A DNA stretch of 26,001 nucleotides from Pseudomonadota bacterium. Lineage in GTDB: Bacteria; Pseudomonadota; Alphaproteobacteria; Rhizobiales; Xanthobacteraceae. This document shows positions 25,117-26,001 of this stretch, in pieces. Numbering within the stretch: position 1 is the first letter of the stretch; every line of letters starts with the position of its first letter. The position numbers and the translations under genes were made by a program. The stretch spans positions 1 to 26,001 of the forward strand of contig JAEZMI010000204.1 of NCBI GenBank assembly GCA_023414975.1. The letters run 5' to 3'. The notes beneath the pieces are model-generated. The model was not told where the DNA came from, searched no databases, and was given only the letters and a program-made list of their open reading frames with translations.

Positions 25117-25234
25117 GCCAAGACTGAGTGCTGAGCCGGTAGCGGGCCGCCGCCGACGCGGTCGCCGACGCCGCTTCAGCGCGCCCGGTGCGCCGCGCCG
25201 CTGGGGGTTAATGCACGCGCTTTTGTGCGGGGGC

Positions 25235-25263
25235 TTGGCGTTCGCGCGACCTTTGCCTATAAA
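25235..25263 (+). promoter_or_regulatory. Sigma70-type promoter of aroQ-accB
   Basis: TTGGCG (25235-25240) and TATAAA (25258-25263) are separated by exactly 17 nt, the best promoter match in the window. Transcription would start near 25270, about 44 nt before aroQ. Confidence 0.7.
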
Positions 25264-25269
25264 CCCGCG

Positions 25270-25305
25270 GCCGCCCGGCACGCGCCGGGTGGCGGCTGGC
25301 TTTTT
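25270..25305 (+). other. 5'-terminal hairpin followed by a T-run, before aroQ
   Basis: Arms GCCGCCCGGC (25270-25279) and GCCGGGTGGC (25284-25293) pair over 10 bp with one G-U and a 4-nt loop. After 7 nt comes TTTTT (25301-25305), then the GAGG Shine-Dalgarno and the aroQ ATG. It could be a terminator for read-through from the dsbA-like gene, an attenuator, or a 5' cap-like stabilising hairpin, since the predicted start of transcription is at its first base. Confidence 0.5.
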
Positions 25306-25313
25306 GAGGCGCG

Positions 25314-25751
25314 ATGACGGACACCGTCCACGTCCTGAACGGACCCAACCTGAACCTGCTCGGCACGCGCGAGCCGGAGGTCTATGGCCGTGCGACGCTG
25401 GCTGATCTGGAAGCCGCCTGCCGGGAGGCCTGCGCGCGGCACGGTGTCGAGCTGGTGTTCCGCCAGTCCAATCACGAAGGTGAACTGGTGACCTGGCTGC
25501 AGCAGGCGCGTGGCAGCCTCGGCGTCGTGCTCAACGCGGCGGCCTATACCCACACCTCCATTGCCCTTGCCGACGCCATCAAGGCCGCCGGCCTCAATGT
25601 CGTCGAAGTCCACTTGTCCAACGTCTTCGCGCGCGAAGCCTTCCGCCACCATTCCTACATCTCGCCGGTCGCCCGCGCGGTGATCTGCGGCTTGGGAATG
25701 GACGGCTACAGGCTCGCCATCGACGCGCTGGCCGCCGCCCGCGCGAACTGA
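25314..25751 (+). CDS. aroQ: 3-dehydroquinate dehydratase, type II
   Basis: Third step of the shikimate pathway: anti-elimination of water from 3-dehydroquinate by a dodecameric cytoplasmic enzyme. The 145-residue product has the N-terminal signature VLNGPNLNLLGTREPEVYG with Arg19 and the catalytic Tyr24 on the lid loop, RQSNHEGEL (50-57), Asn73 and His79 in LNAAAYTHTS, the proton-donor His99 in EVHLSN, and Arg110 in FRHHSYIS. The length is typical (about 145-150). GAGG 4 nt upstream sets the start. It is followed after 27 nt by accB; aroQ-accB-accC is a common alphaproteobacterial operon. Confidence 0.97.
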   Translation: MTDTVHVLNGPNLNLLGTREPEVYGRATLADLEAACREACARHGVELVFRQSNHEGELVTWLQQARGSLGVVLNAAAYTHTSIALADAIKAAGLNVVEVHLSNVFAREAFRHHSYISPVARAVICGLGMDGYRLAIDALAAARAN

Positions 25752-25778
25752 GGGGACGGGAGCGACCGTCACGGGATC

Positions 25779-26001
25779 ATGATGAAAACCAACAAGCCCA
25801 ACATCGACCCCGCGCTGGTGCGCGAGATCGCCACGCTCCTCTCCGAGAGCGACCTCACCGAAATCGAGGTGCAGCACGAGGATCTGCGCATCCGCGTCGT
25901 CCGCGCCGCGCCCACCGTCTATGCCGCCCCGGTCGCGGTCGCGCCGGCCCCCGTGGCCGCCGCCGCCCCGGCACCGGCCGCCGCCGCGCCAGCTTCTGCC
26001 G
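25779..26001 (+). CDS. accB: Biotin carboxyl carrier protein of acetyl-CoA carboxylase (3' end cut by window edge)
   Basis: BCCP carries the biotin of acetyl-CoA carboxylase, the first step of fatty acid synthesis. Only about 74 residues are in the window: MMKTNKPNIDPALVREIATL, then SESDLTEIEVQHEDLRIRV, which is the usual BCCP N-terminal region, followed by the Ala/Pro-rich flexible linker (APVAVAPAPVAAAA). The biotin-binding domain with its Met-Lys-Met motif lies beyond the right edge. Two in-frame ATG codons (25779 and 25782) overlap; either could be used, with a weak GGGA upstream. Its position behind aroQ, with accC expected next, supports the call. Confidence 0.93.
   Translation, partial: MMKTNKPNIDPALVREIATLLSESDLTEIEVQHEDLRIRVVRAAPTVYAAPVAVAPAPVAAAAPAPAAAAPASA

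Noticed and set aside
22739..25281. Long minus-strand open frames opposite the M48 protease and the DsbA-like gene
   Set aside because: Both real genes have signal peptides, catalytic motifs and Shine-Dalgarno sites; the opposite frames have none.

Overview
The window is an ordinary, gene-dense chromosomal segment from a high-GC alphaproteobacterium, most likely order Hyphomicrobiales (Rhizobiales). A Xanthobacteraceae-like genus is my best guess, not a determination. The grounds are an alphaproteobacterial-type RNase E with a large insertion in its S1 domain and a WWQRKIFGE-like C-terminus, the rne / amiC / mrcA / prfB neighbourhood, the aroQ-accB pair, a suf cluster with an Irr-type iron-control palindrome, and very high GC at third codon positions. 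I see no rRNA, tRNA, CRISPR array, transposase, phage gene, integrase or recognisable defence system.

Layout. 1-2332 (minus): the start of a suf Fe-S assembly operon, a NifS/IscS-type cysteine desulfurase followed by sufB, which runs off the left edge. Its leader (2333-2565) holds a near-perfect Irr/ICE palindrome over the predicted start of transcription. 2673-3338 (plus): an alpha/beta hydrolase ending in a strong terminator. 3476-5178 (minus): a small exported protein of unknown function and anmK (anhydromuramic acid recycling), divergent from tyrS (5265-6521, plus). 6664-10182 (minus): a giant AsmA/YhdP-like inner-membrane-anchored protein, divergent from a Bcp-type peroxiredoxin (10393-10860) and a DUF3829/YiiG-like exported protein (10969-11871).

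11928-21396 is a translation, cell-wall and RNA-decay cluster: prfB (minus), a glutathione S-transferase-like gene (plus) lying between prfB and mrcA, mrcA (PBP1A) and amiC (both minus), then rne (plus) behind a roughly 780-nt structured intergenic region. rne ends in a bidirectional terminator shared with a convergent class I aminotransferase (21473-22675, minus). 22820-25116 (plus) is an envelope quality-control pair, a BepA-like M48 metalloprotease with TPR repeats and a DsbA-like thioredoxin-fold protein 11 nt downstream. 25314-26001 (plus) is aroQ and the start of accB, behind a good sigma70-type promoter and a hairpin.

Themes: Fe-S biogenesis under likely iron control; peptidoglycan synthesis, hydrolysis and recycling (mrcA, amiC, anmK); envelope maintenance (AsmA-like protein, M48 protease, DsbA-like protein); and translation and RNA turnover (tyrS, prfB, rne). 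I found no convincing new multi-gene system. The points most worth a second look are regulatory: the Irr-type site on the suf promoter, the rne leader with a palindrome around its putative -10, the 5'-terminal hairpin before aroQ, and short 14-bp tandem repeats in two gene-start regions. Two proteins also show notable residue or sequence changes: a Bcp lacking the usual resolving cysteine, and a prfB that has lost its programmed frameshift site.
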